NCBI RefSeq assembly: GCF_017086405.1
Contig: NZ_CP070973.1
Location: 4,992,739-5,056,738 of the forward strand
DNA: 64,000 bases
Source of the DNA: Mycobacterium gordonae
GTDB taxonomy: Bacteria; Actinomycetota; Actinomycetes; Mycobacteriales; Mycobacteriaceae
Reading direction: 5' to 3'
Position numbers and translations under genes: made by a program. The notes beneath the pieces were generated by a model, which saw only the letters and a list, made by a program, of their open reading frames with translations, was not told the DNA's origin and made no database searches. Below, piece after piece: positions 58,272 through 64,000 of the stretch. Within the stretch, counting starts at the first letter, position 1. Each line of letters opens with the position of its first letter.

Positions 58272-58571
58272 TCAGTGCTCGTCGTAGTGCTCGCCGTGAG
58301 CAGCGTGCCGGCATCCATCGTGGACATAGTCCACGTGATCGCCGTGGGGGACGGCAACATGACCACAACCCTCGCCGTGAACGTGGTCATGGTGCTCATG
58401 AACGGTGTGACTGGCCGGCTCGCATTCGTCGTAATGGCTGCCGTGCTGCCGATGAACGTGACCATCGTGCAGATAGTCGACGTGGTCGTTGTGCGGAATC
58501 GCTACGTGGCCACACCCGTCTCCATGTACGTGGTCATGGCCGAGGTGTTCGTTGTGAAGCGTGTCAGACAT
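58272..58571 (-). CDS. Small histidine-rich, probably metal-binding protein with two internal repeats
   Basis: The protein is 99 residues from ATG 58571 (MSDTLHNEHLG); the open frame to 58610 adds residues without the His pattern. About 27 residues are His and four are Cys. Two repeats of about 40 residues align: HDHVHGDGCGHVAIPH-DHVDYLHDG and HDHVHGEGCGHVAVPH-DHVDYVHDG. There is no signal peptide and no membrane segment, so it is probably cytosolic. Such density of His, Asp and Cys fits zinc or nickel storage or buffering. Its neighbours are zinc-responsive genes and bacterioferritin. No Zur-type palindrome was found just upstream. Function is inferred from composition only. Confidence 0.75.
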   Translation of the reverse strand: MSDTLHNEHLGHDHVHGDGCGHVAIPHNDHVDYLHDGHVHRQHGSHYDECEPASHTVHEHHDHVHGEGCGHVAVPHGDHVDYVHDGCRHAAHGEHYDEH

Positions 58572-58843
58572 GGTTCCCACCGCCCGTTTCTGTTGATGCC
58601 CTGCTGACACTGTGCAACACGGCGCTTGCTACCGCCACACCGGTGGTGGGCGATGAAATTCTCTGCCGCGCCGGCTTCCGTCGAACTAACCGCGACGGTG
58701 CTGGTTGGCGAGCTCCATCATCTGCATCGTGTGCTACCAGACTGCGGCCCGCCAGCGGAATCTCGCGGACTGCATTCCTACGGCTGAGTTGCCTCAGATA
58801 TCGCCGCTCTTACTTTTGCGTGAGAACGCGACCGAACACTTAT

Positions 58844-58883
58844 TTAATGTAGCCTTGCTTCAGCTTAGGAAAAGCTGATCTTA
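58844..58883 (+). promoter_or_regulatory. Putative tandem IdeR (iron) boxes upstream of bacterioferritin
   Basis: TTAGGAAAAGCTGATCTTA (58865-58883) matches the IdeR consensus at 13 of 19 positions by eye, and a weaker site (58844-58862) lies 21 bp upstream, a spacing used by tandem IdeR sites. The 450-bp gap 58572-59019 also contains AT-rich sequence but no gene. IdeR is known to activate mycobacterial bacterioferritin genes when iron is plentiful. Confidence 0.45.
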
Positions 58884-59019
58884 ATAAGCACTACCTTCGT
58901 TGCGCAGCGCTCTCACCTCGGCTAATGTCATCGCTATCAGCGAAATCTGAATGACCGCACAGCGCGGCAGTGTCTGACGGAATTCGGCAAGACAACCCTA
59001 CAAACGGTCAGGAATGACG

Positions 59020-59505
59020 ATGCAAAGCGACCCCGACATATTAAAACTGCTCAATGAGCAATTGACTAGTGAACTCACCGCGATAAACCAATACTTCCTG
59101 CATTCCAAGATGCAAGCCAACTGGGGGTTCACCGAGTTGGCCGCCCATACACGCAGCGAGTCCTTCGAAGAAATGCGGCACGCCGAAGAGATCACCGATC
59201 GAATCCTCTTGCTCGACGGCTTGCCCAATTATCAGCGCATCGGCACGCTGCGCGTGGGCCAGACACTGCGCGAACAGTTCGAAAGCGATCTGGCGCTTGA
59301 ATTCCAGGTGATCAACCGTCTCAAGCCCGCGATCATCCTGTGTCGGGAGAAGCAAGACAGCACCACCGCGAACATTTTCGAGAAAATCGTCGCCGACGAG
59401 GAAGATCACATCGACTATCTGCAAACCCAGCTGGAGCTGATGGACAAGCTCGGCGAGGCGCTCTACGCCGCGCAGTGCGTCAGCCGACCGCCGGGTCACC
59501 TCTGA
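59020..59505 (+). CDS. bfrA: Bacterioferritin BfrA
   Basis: The protein is 161 residues from ATG 59020 (MQSDPDILKLLNEQL), with AGGA six bases upstream; ATG 59014 would add two residues. It forms a 24-subunit heme-containing shell that oxidises and stores iron in the cytosol. Ferroxidase residues fall in NEQLTSELTAINQYF, EEMRHAEE and KIVADEEDHIDYLQ. The Met of the EEMRHAEE segment (about residue 52) is the heme ligand of true bacterioferritins, separating it from heme-free BfrB. Length matches M. tuberculosis BfrA. Possible IdeR sites lie about 140 bp upstream. Confidence 0.93.
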   Translation: MQSDPDILKLLNEQLTSELTAINQYFLHSKMQANWGFTELAAHTRSESFEEMRHAEEITDRILLLDGLPNYQRIGTLRVGQTLREQFESDLALEFQVINRLKPAIILCREKQDSTTANIFEKIVADEEDHIDYLQTQLELMDKLGEALYAAQCVSRPPGHL

Positions 59506-59510
59506 CGGCC

Positions 59511-59551
59511 CTCGTCGCTTGGTGTTCGACGGCGGCTGCGATTGCGACGAG
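59511..59551 (+). terminator. Possible terminator hairpin after bfrA
   Basis: CTCGTCGC (59511-59518) is the reverse complement of GCGACGAG (59544-59551), starting five bases past the bfrA stop, with a GC-rich loop of 25 bases. There is no U tract, so this is only suggestive. Confidence 0.3.
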
Positions 59552-59599
59552 CGCCGCCGCCGCACCAGGGCTGGCGCATCCAGCGGATGTTTCTCCCGC

Positions 59600-59986
59600 C
59601 TAGTTGCACCGACTAGCGCGACCTGCCCAGCGCGTATGCCTGCTGAGTTGCCCTGGCAGAGGAGCGTTTTCCCATCGACCGAGTTCCAGCCAGTCCCTCA
59701 GCAACGCCGCCTCAGCGTTGTTGGTGATCGGGCCCACCCATTGGGGTGGTCCGAAAGGTAGCCGGTCGGTGGTGCATGGCTGGACCATCGCCATGACACC
59801 GCACCCCGCCGGCCGAGATGCGCACGTGACCGGCCCGAGGATGCAGGGCGCGGAAACCAGCATGGCGTGCGGGCAGCAACGGATGGTCGGACGCAATTCC
59901 TCGATCACAGACACTTGCTGTTCGGTTGCGCAAGCGTTACAGACCACGACGGTGAACGGGCGCGCGGTCCCCCGCCGCGCGTTCAA
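59600..59986 (-). CDS. Cys-rich hypothetical protein ending the zinc-independent ribosomal operon
   Basis: This is about 128 residues from TTG 59986; the frame is open to 60085, directly after the rpsR2 stop, so the start is uncertain. A well-placed ATG at about 60031, behind AAGGGA, reads in another frame and hints at a small frameshift. The core has FTVVVCNACAT, IRCCPHAMLVSAPCILGPVTC and MVQPCTTDRLPFGPPQWVGP, with eight Cys in about 60 residues. The pattern is reminiscent of (2Fe-2S) thioredoxin-like or DUF1636-type proteins, but the match is from memory. It follows rpmB2-rpmG-rpsN2-rpsR2 on the same strand, so it is probably zinc-responsive. Confidence 0.6.
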   Translation of the reverse strand: MNARRGTARPFTVVVCNACATEQQVSVIEELRPTIRCCPHAMLVSAPCILGPVTCASRPAGCGVMAMVQPCTTDRLPFGPPQWVGPITNNAEAALLRDWLELGRWENAPLPGQLSRHTRWAGRASRCN

Positions 59987-60087
59987 CGGTTCCCGCCCCG
60001 ACCGGTCAGGCCACGAGAGGCATGAACCGTCATTGTTTGAATCCCTTCGGTTCCCGGCGATCTGACCGCTTGTCAGAAGGCGCAAAT

Positions 60088-60357
60088 TCAGCGACCGGCG
60101 GCGGACCCGGGATAGGGCAACAACGCCATCTCGCGCGCATTCTTGATGGCGGTGGCAACTTGCCGTTGTTGTTGGACACTGAGGCCGGTGACACTGCGAG
60201 AACGGATCTTTCCCCGTTCAGAGATGAAGAGTCGCAGCGCAGCCGTGTCCTTGTAATCAACCGCGCTGACCCCGAGGCTGTCGAGCAGGTTCTTCTTGGC
60301 CGATCTGCCGGTCGGTGGCCCACCCCGAGTCTGGCGCCGTTTCTTTGCGGTTTTCAT
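60088..60357 (-). CDS. rpsR2: Ribosomal protein S18, alternative zinc-independent form
   Basis: The protein is 89 residues from ATG 60357 (MKTAKKRRQTRGG); GTG 60366, overlapping the rpsN2 stop as GTGA, is an alternative. The core KKNLLDSLGVSAVDYKDTAALRLFISERGKI and the C-terminal NAREMALLPYP identify S18. The zinc-ligating cysteines of the housekeeping copy are absent. It binds 16S rRNA in the 30S platform with S6. It is the fourth gene in the rpmB2-rpmG-rpsN2-rpsR2 operon, which in mycobacteria is repressed by Zur and replaces zinc-binding proteins when zinc is scarce. Confidence 0.93.
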   Translation of the reverse strand: MKTAKKRRQTRGGPPTGRSAKKNLLDSLGVSAVDYKDTAALRLFISERGKIRSRSVTGLSVQQQRQVATAIKNAREMALLPYPGSAAGR

Positions 60358-60362
60358 GAGGC

Positions 60363-60668
60363 TCACCAACTGGACTTCCGCACCCCGGGCAGTTGCCCGT
60401 CATGCGCCAACTGCCTTACCCGCACTCTTGACAGACCGAATTTGCGCAGATGCCCGCGCGGCCGCCCGTCGATCGCGTCACGGTTTCGCACCCGCACTGC
60501 GCTGGCATCTCGTGGCTGGCGCATCAGTTCACGTTGCGCTGCGGCCCGCTGCTCGCTCGAACTCGATGGCAACCGAATGATTTCCTTCAGTTCGGCGCGG
60601 CGCTCGGCGTACCGAGCCACCGTGGCGCGACGACGCTCATTCTTGACAATCTTGGATTTCTTGGCCAT
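60363..60668 (-). CDS. rpsN2: Ribosomal protein S14, alternative zinc-independent form
   Basis: This 101-residue long-form S14 (MAKKSKIVKNERRR) lacks the CxxC...CxxC zinc ribbon of the short essential copy. The C-terminal block GRPRGHLRKFGLSRVRVRQLA is conserved. It helps assemble the 30S head. Only three bases separate it from the rpmG stop, and its stop lies next to rpsR2, showing one operon. Expression is expected under zinc limitation via the Zur-type site upstream of rpmB2. Confidence 0.93.
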   Translation of the reverse strand: MAKKSKIVKNERRRATVARYAERRAELKEIIRLPSSSSEQRAAAQRELMRQPRDASAVRVRNRDAIDGRPRGHLRKFGLSRVRVRQLAHDGQLPGVRKSSW

Positions 60669-60671
60669 GGC

Positions 60672-60836
60672 TCAGCGCTCCTCTCGAAAATCGACGTGGC
60701 GCCGGATGATTGGGTCATACTTGCGCAGCACCATCCGGTCCGGGTCGTTGCGCCGGTTCTTGCGGGTGACGTAGGTGTACCCCGTGCCGGCCGTCGATCG
60801 CAGTTTGACGATCGGGCGGATCTCGTTGCGTGCCAT
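60672..60836 (-). CDS. rpmG: Ribosomal protein L33, alternative zinc-independent form
   Basis: The 54-residue protein reads MARNEIRPIVKLRSTAGTGY at its start and ends DPIIRRHVDFREER. The central YVTRKNRRNDPDRMVLRKYDP block identifies L33. No cysteine is present, so it is the zinc-free type. ATG 60836 overlaps the rpmB2 stop (ATGA), so the two are translationally coupled. It is a component of the 50S subunit near the E site. Confidence 0.92.
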   Translation of the reverse strand: MARNEIRPIVKLRSTAGTGYTYVTRKNRRNDPDRMVLRKYDPIIRRHVDFREER

Positions 60837-61072
60837 CAGATCCGCTGACCTTCGTTGCGCAACCGGGCCACAACGGCCTCGATTCCGTCCCGATCGATGA
60901 CCTTGATTCCCTTGGCACTCACCCTGAGCCTGATCCGTCGGCCCTCAGACGGGAGGTAGTACGTCTTGAGTTGGATGTTGGGCGACCATCGACGCCGAGT
61001 TCTGCGGTGCGAGTGCGAAACGGCGTTGCCGAATCCCGGCTCCCGACCCGTGACTTGACAGCGAGCAGACAT
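60836..61072 (-). CDS. rpmB2: Ribosomal protein L28, alternative zinc-independent form
   Basis: The protein is 78 residues from ATG 61072 (MSARCQVTGREPGFGNAVSH); the open frame to 61108 overlaps the regulatory box and is rejected. HSHRRTRRRWSPNIQ and RLRVSAKGIKVIDRDG are L28 hallmarks. Only one Cys remains, so no zinc ribbon forms. It is the first gene of the zinc-independent operon, with a Zur-type box about 30 bp upstream of its start, ideally placed for repression. Confidence 0.93.
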   Translation of the reverse strand: MSARCQVTGREPGFGNAVSHSHRRTRRRWSPNIQLKTYYLPSEGRRIRLRVSAKGIKVIDRDGIEAVVARLRNEGQRI

Positions 61073-61099
61073 CCAGCAGCCTTCCCTATCAGGTGACCT

Positions 61100-61122
61100 T
61101 AATGACAATCGTTTTCGACAAG
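61100..61122 (-). promoter_or_regulatory. Putative Zur box for the rpmB2 operon
   Basis: TTAATGACAATCGTTTTCGACAA, centred at about 61111, is a Zur-type palindrome about 30 bp upstream of rpmB2. A second box lies about 54 bp away for the divergent cobW gene, so each direction has its own operator. Confidence 0.75.
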
Positions 61123-61153
61123 CTCTCCGCCAGACGCTACCGTAAGACCGCAG

Positions 61154-61176
61154 TTAATGAAAATGATTTCCAATAG
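61154..61176 (+). promoter_or_regulatory. Putative Zur box for the CobW-like gene
   Basis: The core TGAAAATGATTTCCA at 61158-61172 fits the Zur-type pattern and ends 11 bp before the ATG at 61184. It overlaps a fortuitous in-frame ATG at 61157, which argues that 61184 is the true start. A short or absent 5' leader is implied. Confidence 0.75.
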
Positions 61177-61183
61177 GGGCTGC

Positions 61184-62380
61184 ATGAGAACACCGGTCGT
61201 CGTCGTCGCGGGCCAGGAAGGCACCGAGGCGATCGCGCACGCGATGCTGGGCACGCCCGGAAGTCTCGTGGTACGACACCATTTCACCGGCCACGTGGTC
61301 CTGCGGACAGTGGTGTCGCGGCAAAATGGGCTGTTGACCAGCGCGGATGTCGCACTCGAACTCATTCACGGTTGCGTTTCATGCACCATCCGCGACGACC
61401 TGCTGTTGCTGTTGCGCCGGCTACATCGCCGCGACGATGTGCGCCGCGTGGTGGTGCACCTGGCGCCATGGCTGGAGCCCGAACCAATCTGCTGGGATAT
61501 CAACCATGTTCGGGTCCAGATGGGACCGGGCTATGTGGACGGTCCTGCCGCTCTCGATGTGTCGATCGCGGCGGTCGTGACGTGTATCGATTCATCGGTG
61601 TGGCTGCGCCAAGCGCTTTCAGATGCGGAGCTTGACGACGGGCGCACCGAGGCGCAGGTCGTCGTCGGTCAGGCCGAATTTGCCGACGTGGCCGTGCTGG
61701 CCCCCGCCGACCCGGTGGTGAAGAGCGTCGTGCGCCGCCTTGCCCCGCGCGCCCGGATCGGTGTCGAAAGCGCCGATATCGAGCAACTTCTGGCTGAGGT
61801 GAGGCCCGACGCGCGGCAAGGCCGAAGCGACGATCCACACGGACCGCTTCTTGCCGGACAGCCATCCCTGGAGGCCCAAGGAGCTGTCAAACTGCTCGAA
61901 TTCGCCGCCCAGCGCCCCTTCCACCCGCAGCGCCTGGAAGCCGCCGTCGACGTTCTGCTAGACGGTGTGATCCGATCCCGAGGGCGGCTGTGGCTTGCCA
62001 GTCAACCACAGCAAGCCATGTGGTTGGAATCCGCCGGGGGCGGACTACACGTCAGTTCGGCCGGCAAGTGGTTGGCCGTCATGACAGAGGCTGAACTAGC
62101 CGCCACCGACGCCGAAAGACGCGCCTTCGGACAGTTGAGATGGCATGGCGCACATGGTGACCGGCACACCGCCATGACTGTCCTGACGTATGGCACGAAC
62201 ACCGACGAAATCATCGGCGCGTTGCACGGGGCACTTCTCTCCGACGCCGAATTGCGTTGTCCACAGGAATGGGCCCACTATCACGATCCGTTCGGTGATT
62301 GGCATAAGCAGACCTGCGACTTGCCGGTCGAGGCGACCACCGACACTCCGGCACACCACAACGACACAAGTGACCGCTGA
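61184..62380 (+). CDS. CobW/COG0523-like protein with degenerate P-loop (Rv0106-like)
   Basis: The protein is 398 residues from ATG 61184 (MRTPVVVVAGQEGTEAIAHA), the same length as M. tuberculosis Rv0106. The metal-binding motif GCVSCTIRDD near residue 63 (GCxxC) and the C-terminal CobW_C domain with FHPQRLEAAVD and RSRGRLWLAS are present. Where COG0523 GTPases have GxxGxGKT, this protein has GQEGTEAIA, so GTP binding is doubtful. Family role: zinc-starvation-induced metal insertion or allocation. It is controlled by its own Zur-type box and divergent from the rpmB2 operon. It is convergent with the canonical CobW at 62432. Confidence 0.87.
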   Translation: MRTPVVVVAGQEGTEAIAHAMLGTPGSLVVRHHFTGHVVLRTVVSRQNGLLTSADVALELIHGCVSCTIRDDLLLLLRRLHRRDDVRRVVVHLAPWLEPEPICWDINHVRVQMGPGYVDGPAALDVSIAAVVTCIDSSVWLRQALSDAELDDGRTEAQVVVGQAEFADVAVLAPADPVVKSVVRRLAPRARIGVESADIEQLLAEVRPDARQGRSDDPHGPLLAGQPSLEAQGAVKLLEFAAQRPFHPQRLEAAVDVLLDGVIRSRGRLWLASQPQQAMWLESAGGGLHVSSAGKWLAVMTEAELAATDAERRAFGQLRWHGAHGDRHTAMTVLTYGTNTDEIIGALHGALLSDAELRCPQEWAHYHDPFGDWHKQTCDLPVEATTDTPAHHNDTSDR

Positions 62381-62431
62381 TGGATGCCCGACGCGGCAGT
62401 CCGCGGAAATCTGCCCCGCTTCTCCCCACCG

Positions 62432-63574
62432 TCAGTGGGTGTGAGCTACTTCCCACTTCGGCAATGGATCGGGAAACGTCGTCCAGTGTTCTTGTCCCGC
62501 TGCAAATTCGAGATCAGTGAGGAGGGCGGAAACCAGCAGCCGCCGCACGGAAGCATGATCGAGCCGAACACCGATGAACACGATTTCCTGTCCGGGACTC
62601 ATGTCTGTCGACGACCAGTATTGCGCCGGTTCGATGACCAGATTCGGGCCGGCCTGTGACCAGATCGCCACGATCTGCGGGCGGCTGGCAATCCAGCAGA
62701 ATCCCTTGCTGCGCAGCAGACCACGAACCTGACCCAACGCCGCGTCCAACCGCTGCGGATGGAAAGGGCGGTCCGCGCGGAAAGTCAGACTGCTGATGCC
62801 GTATTCCTCCGTCTCGGGAATGTGACCGCCGGCGATCTCTTCGTCCCAGCCAGGTACCTCCTCTGCGGCCAGCGGGTTGAAGAGACCGGTGTCCAGCACG
62901 TCACTCAGTTCCACTCGGCCGTTGACGGTCCGCACGATCTTCGCTGACGGATTCAGTCGACGCAGCGTCGTTTCGACCCTGTTCACAGTGTCCTGGCCCA
63001 CTAAATCAGTCTTGTTGAGCAGCAGGACATCGGCGAACTCCACCTGGTCGACGAGCAGGTCCGCGATGCTTCGGTAATCACCGTCGGCGGCCGCTAACTG
63101 CCTGTCGGCCAATGCCTCACCACGAATAAGTTCGGACAGAAACGTTGCGGCATCGACGAGCGTGACCATGGTGTCGAGGGTCGCGACCTGAGACAGGCTG
63201 GACCCGTCCTCGAACTCCCAGGCAAAAGTCGCGGCGACCGGCATCGGCTCGGAGATGCCGGTCGATTCAATGATCAAGTTGTCGAATCGGTTCTGGCGGG
63301 CCAACAGCCCCACCGTGTCGAGCAGGTCTTGACGCAATGTGCAGCAGATGCACCCGTTGGTCAATTCGACCAGCGTTTCGTCAGTGCGATCCAGGTGGCC
63401 CTGCCCGGCGATCAGGGCGGCATCGATGTTGACCTCGCTCATGTCGTTGACGATCACCGCTACCCGGCGGCCGTCCCGGTTGGCCAGAATGTGGTTGAGC
63501 AGTGTGGTCTTGCCGGCACCGAGGAAGCCGGACAATACGGTGACCGGCAGAGGTAGGGGCGCCGCAGCAGCCAT
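62432..63574 (-). CDS. CobW/COG0523 zinc-chaperone GTPase (ZigA/YciC-like)
   Basis: This 380-residue protein has all GTPase motifs: Walker A GFLGAGKTTLL (about residues 16-26), the metal site GCICCTLRQD near 73, ESTGISEP near 103 and NKTDLV near 185. The C-terminal CobW_C domain has FHPQRLDAALGQVRG near 265. Family role: GTP-dependent delivery of zinc to client proteins when zinc is low. It starts three bases after the rpmE2 stop, forming a two-gene operon behind a near-perfect Zur-type palindrome at 63959. The first 11 residues are Ala/Pro-rich and an alternative start is unlikely. Confidence 0.92.
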   Translation of the reverse strand: MAAAAPLPLPVTVLSGFLGAGKTTLLNHILANRDGRRVAVIVNDMSEVNIDAALIAGQGHLDRTDETLVELTNGCICCTLRQDLLDTVGLLARQNRFDNLIIESTGISEPMPVAATFAWEFEDGSSLSQVATLDTMVTLVDAATFLSELIRGEALADRQLAAADGDYRSIADLLVDQVEFADVLLLNKTDLVGQDTVNRVETTLRRLNPSAKIVRTVNGRVELSDVLDTGLFNPLAAEEVPGWDEEIAGGHIPETEEYGISSLTFRADRPFHPQRLDAALGQVRGLLRSKGFCWIASRPQIVAIWSQAGPNLVIEPAQYWSSTDMSPGQEIVFIGVRLDHASVRRLLVSALLTDLEFAAGQEHWTTFPDPLPKWEVAHTH

Positions 63575-63577
63575 AGC

Positions 63578-63832
63578 TCATCGACTCCCGTAGCGGCGGC
63601 GGAATTTTTCCACCTGACCAGCCGAATCGAGCAAGCGCCGGGTGCCCGTCCAGAACGGATGAGAATCGCAGGTCACTTCCACCACGACAAGCGGATACGT
63701 CTGGATGCCCTCGGGCGTCTCGATGTCGATTGTTCGTGAACTGGTGACAGTCGACCGCGTCAGAAAAGTCTTTCCGGTAGTCGCATCTTGAAAAACCACC
63801 GGGCGGTAGTCCGGGTGGATGCCACTTCTCAT
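63578..63832 (-). CDS. rpmE2: Ribosomal protein L31 type B (zinc-independent)
   Basis: This 84-residue protein starts MRSGIHPDYRPVVFQDATTG. Type-B features are the HPDYRPVVF start and the SHPFWTG block near residue 57, with no CxxC zinc pair. It replaces zinc-binding L31 in the 50S-30S bridge during zinc limitation, releasing zinc for other use. It is followed after three bases by the CobW GTPase. Expression is probably from a promoter overlapping the Zur-type box about 130 bp upstream. Confidence 0.94.
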   Translation of the reverse strand: MRSGIHPDYRPVVFQDATTGKTFLTRSTVTSSRTIDIETPEGIQTYPLVVVEVTCDSHPFWTGTRRLLDSAGQVEKFRRRYGSR

Positions 63833-63958
63833 CTTTCTCCTTCAGATCTAGCCGCTGCACACGAAGAGTCGGAGGCCTCCGACGAGCGCGGCGGCATACG
63901 ACCGACCGCCCTCGCCGACTCGCGGGGCCAACTCACGGGGTGAGCTACCTCGCTCGCC

Positions 63959-63981
63959 TTATTGAAAACGATTTTCAATAA
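63959..63981. promoter_or_regulatory. Putative Zur box upstream of rpmE2-cobW
   Basis: TTATTGAAAACGATTTTCAATAA is an almost perfect palindrome apart from the central bases, and the best Zur-type match in the window. It lies 127 bp upstream of rpmE2. It could also serve a gene beyond the right edge. Confidence 0.8.
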
Positions 63982-64000
63982 ATCGCACTCTACATCCCTC

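Noticed and set aside
61157..61183. Upstream ATG for the CobW-like protein
   Set aside because: This ATG is part of the Zur-type box; family length (398) and operator placement favour ATG 61184.

Overview
The window comes from a slow-growing Mycobacterium. It has PE and PPE proteins, PE-PPE-domain hydrolases and a large class NAD-glutamate dehydrogenase. The run thioesterase / gdh / ettA / ssb / plsB2 / plsC / WS-DGAT / lipQ matches M. tuberculosis Rv2474c-Rv2485c in order. Species cannot be fixed from the sequence alone. No CRISPR array was seen.

Layout. 1-18330: conserved chromosomal backbone, comprising a PE-PPE hydrolase cut by the left edge, an FAD oxidoreductase, then a long minus-strand series for glutamate catabolism, ribosome-associated EttA, SSB and glycerolipid synthesis. 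18506-21062: a tRNA-Arg(TCT) gene followed by decayed DNA holding an integrase pseudogene with a stop codon at the apparent catalytic tyrosine, and cytochrome P450 and ERG2-like remnants. 21063-25790: a c-di-GMP GGDEF-EAL protein, a MoeY-like ThiF/nitroreductase protein and a GNAT-like protein, resembling the Rv1354c-Rv1355c neighbourhood. 26197-45777: a minus-strand biosynthetic cluster with a fatty acyl-AMP ligase fused to a multidomain NRPS, a PchF-like Cy-A-MT-PCP-TE NRPS, a saccharopine-dehydrogenase-like reductase, a thiazolinyl imide reductase, an ATP-grasp ligase and a beta-lactamase-fold hydrolase. 46188-58201: a PE protein, an O-methyltransferase, a GAP-family membrane protein, two siderophore-importer-like ABC half-transporters, twin PPE genes and a PE-PPE hydrolase. 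58272-63832: a His-rich protein, bacterioferritin, zinc-independent ribosomal protein paralogues (S18, S14, L33, L28, L31) and two CobW/COG0523 proteins.

How it fits together. At least six AT-rich palindromes of the mycobacterial Zur type (TGAAAAT-N-ATTTTCA-like) lie upstream of the NRPS/PE pair, the ABC-transporter/PPE pair, the second PPE, rpmB2, the first cobW and rpmE2. The simplest reading is a zinc-starvation super-locus. It would make a lipid-tailed, cysteine-derived thiazoline/thiazolidine metallophore, move it with PE/PPE and ABC proteins, swap zinc ribosomal proteins for zinc-free copies, and deploy CobW chaperones. A Zur-controlled island with NRPS and mpt transporter genes has been reported in M. 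avium subsp. paratuberculosis and may be related; I could not search to confirm this.

The most testable oddities are a one-base frameshift in a G6 run inside the fatty acyl-AMP ligase, a cysteine in place of the thioesterase nucleophile serine, Asn-for-Asp changes in two of the four cyclisation domains, and decayed PE leaders in front of both PPE genes.
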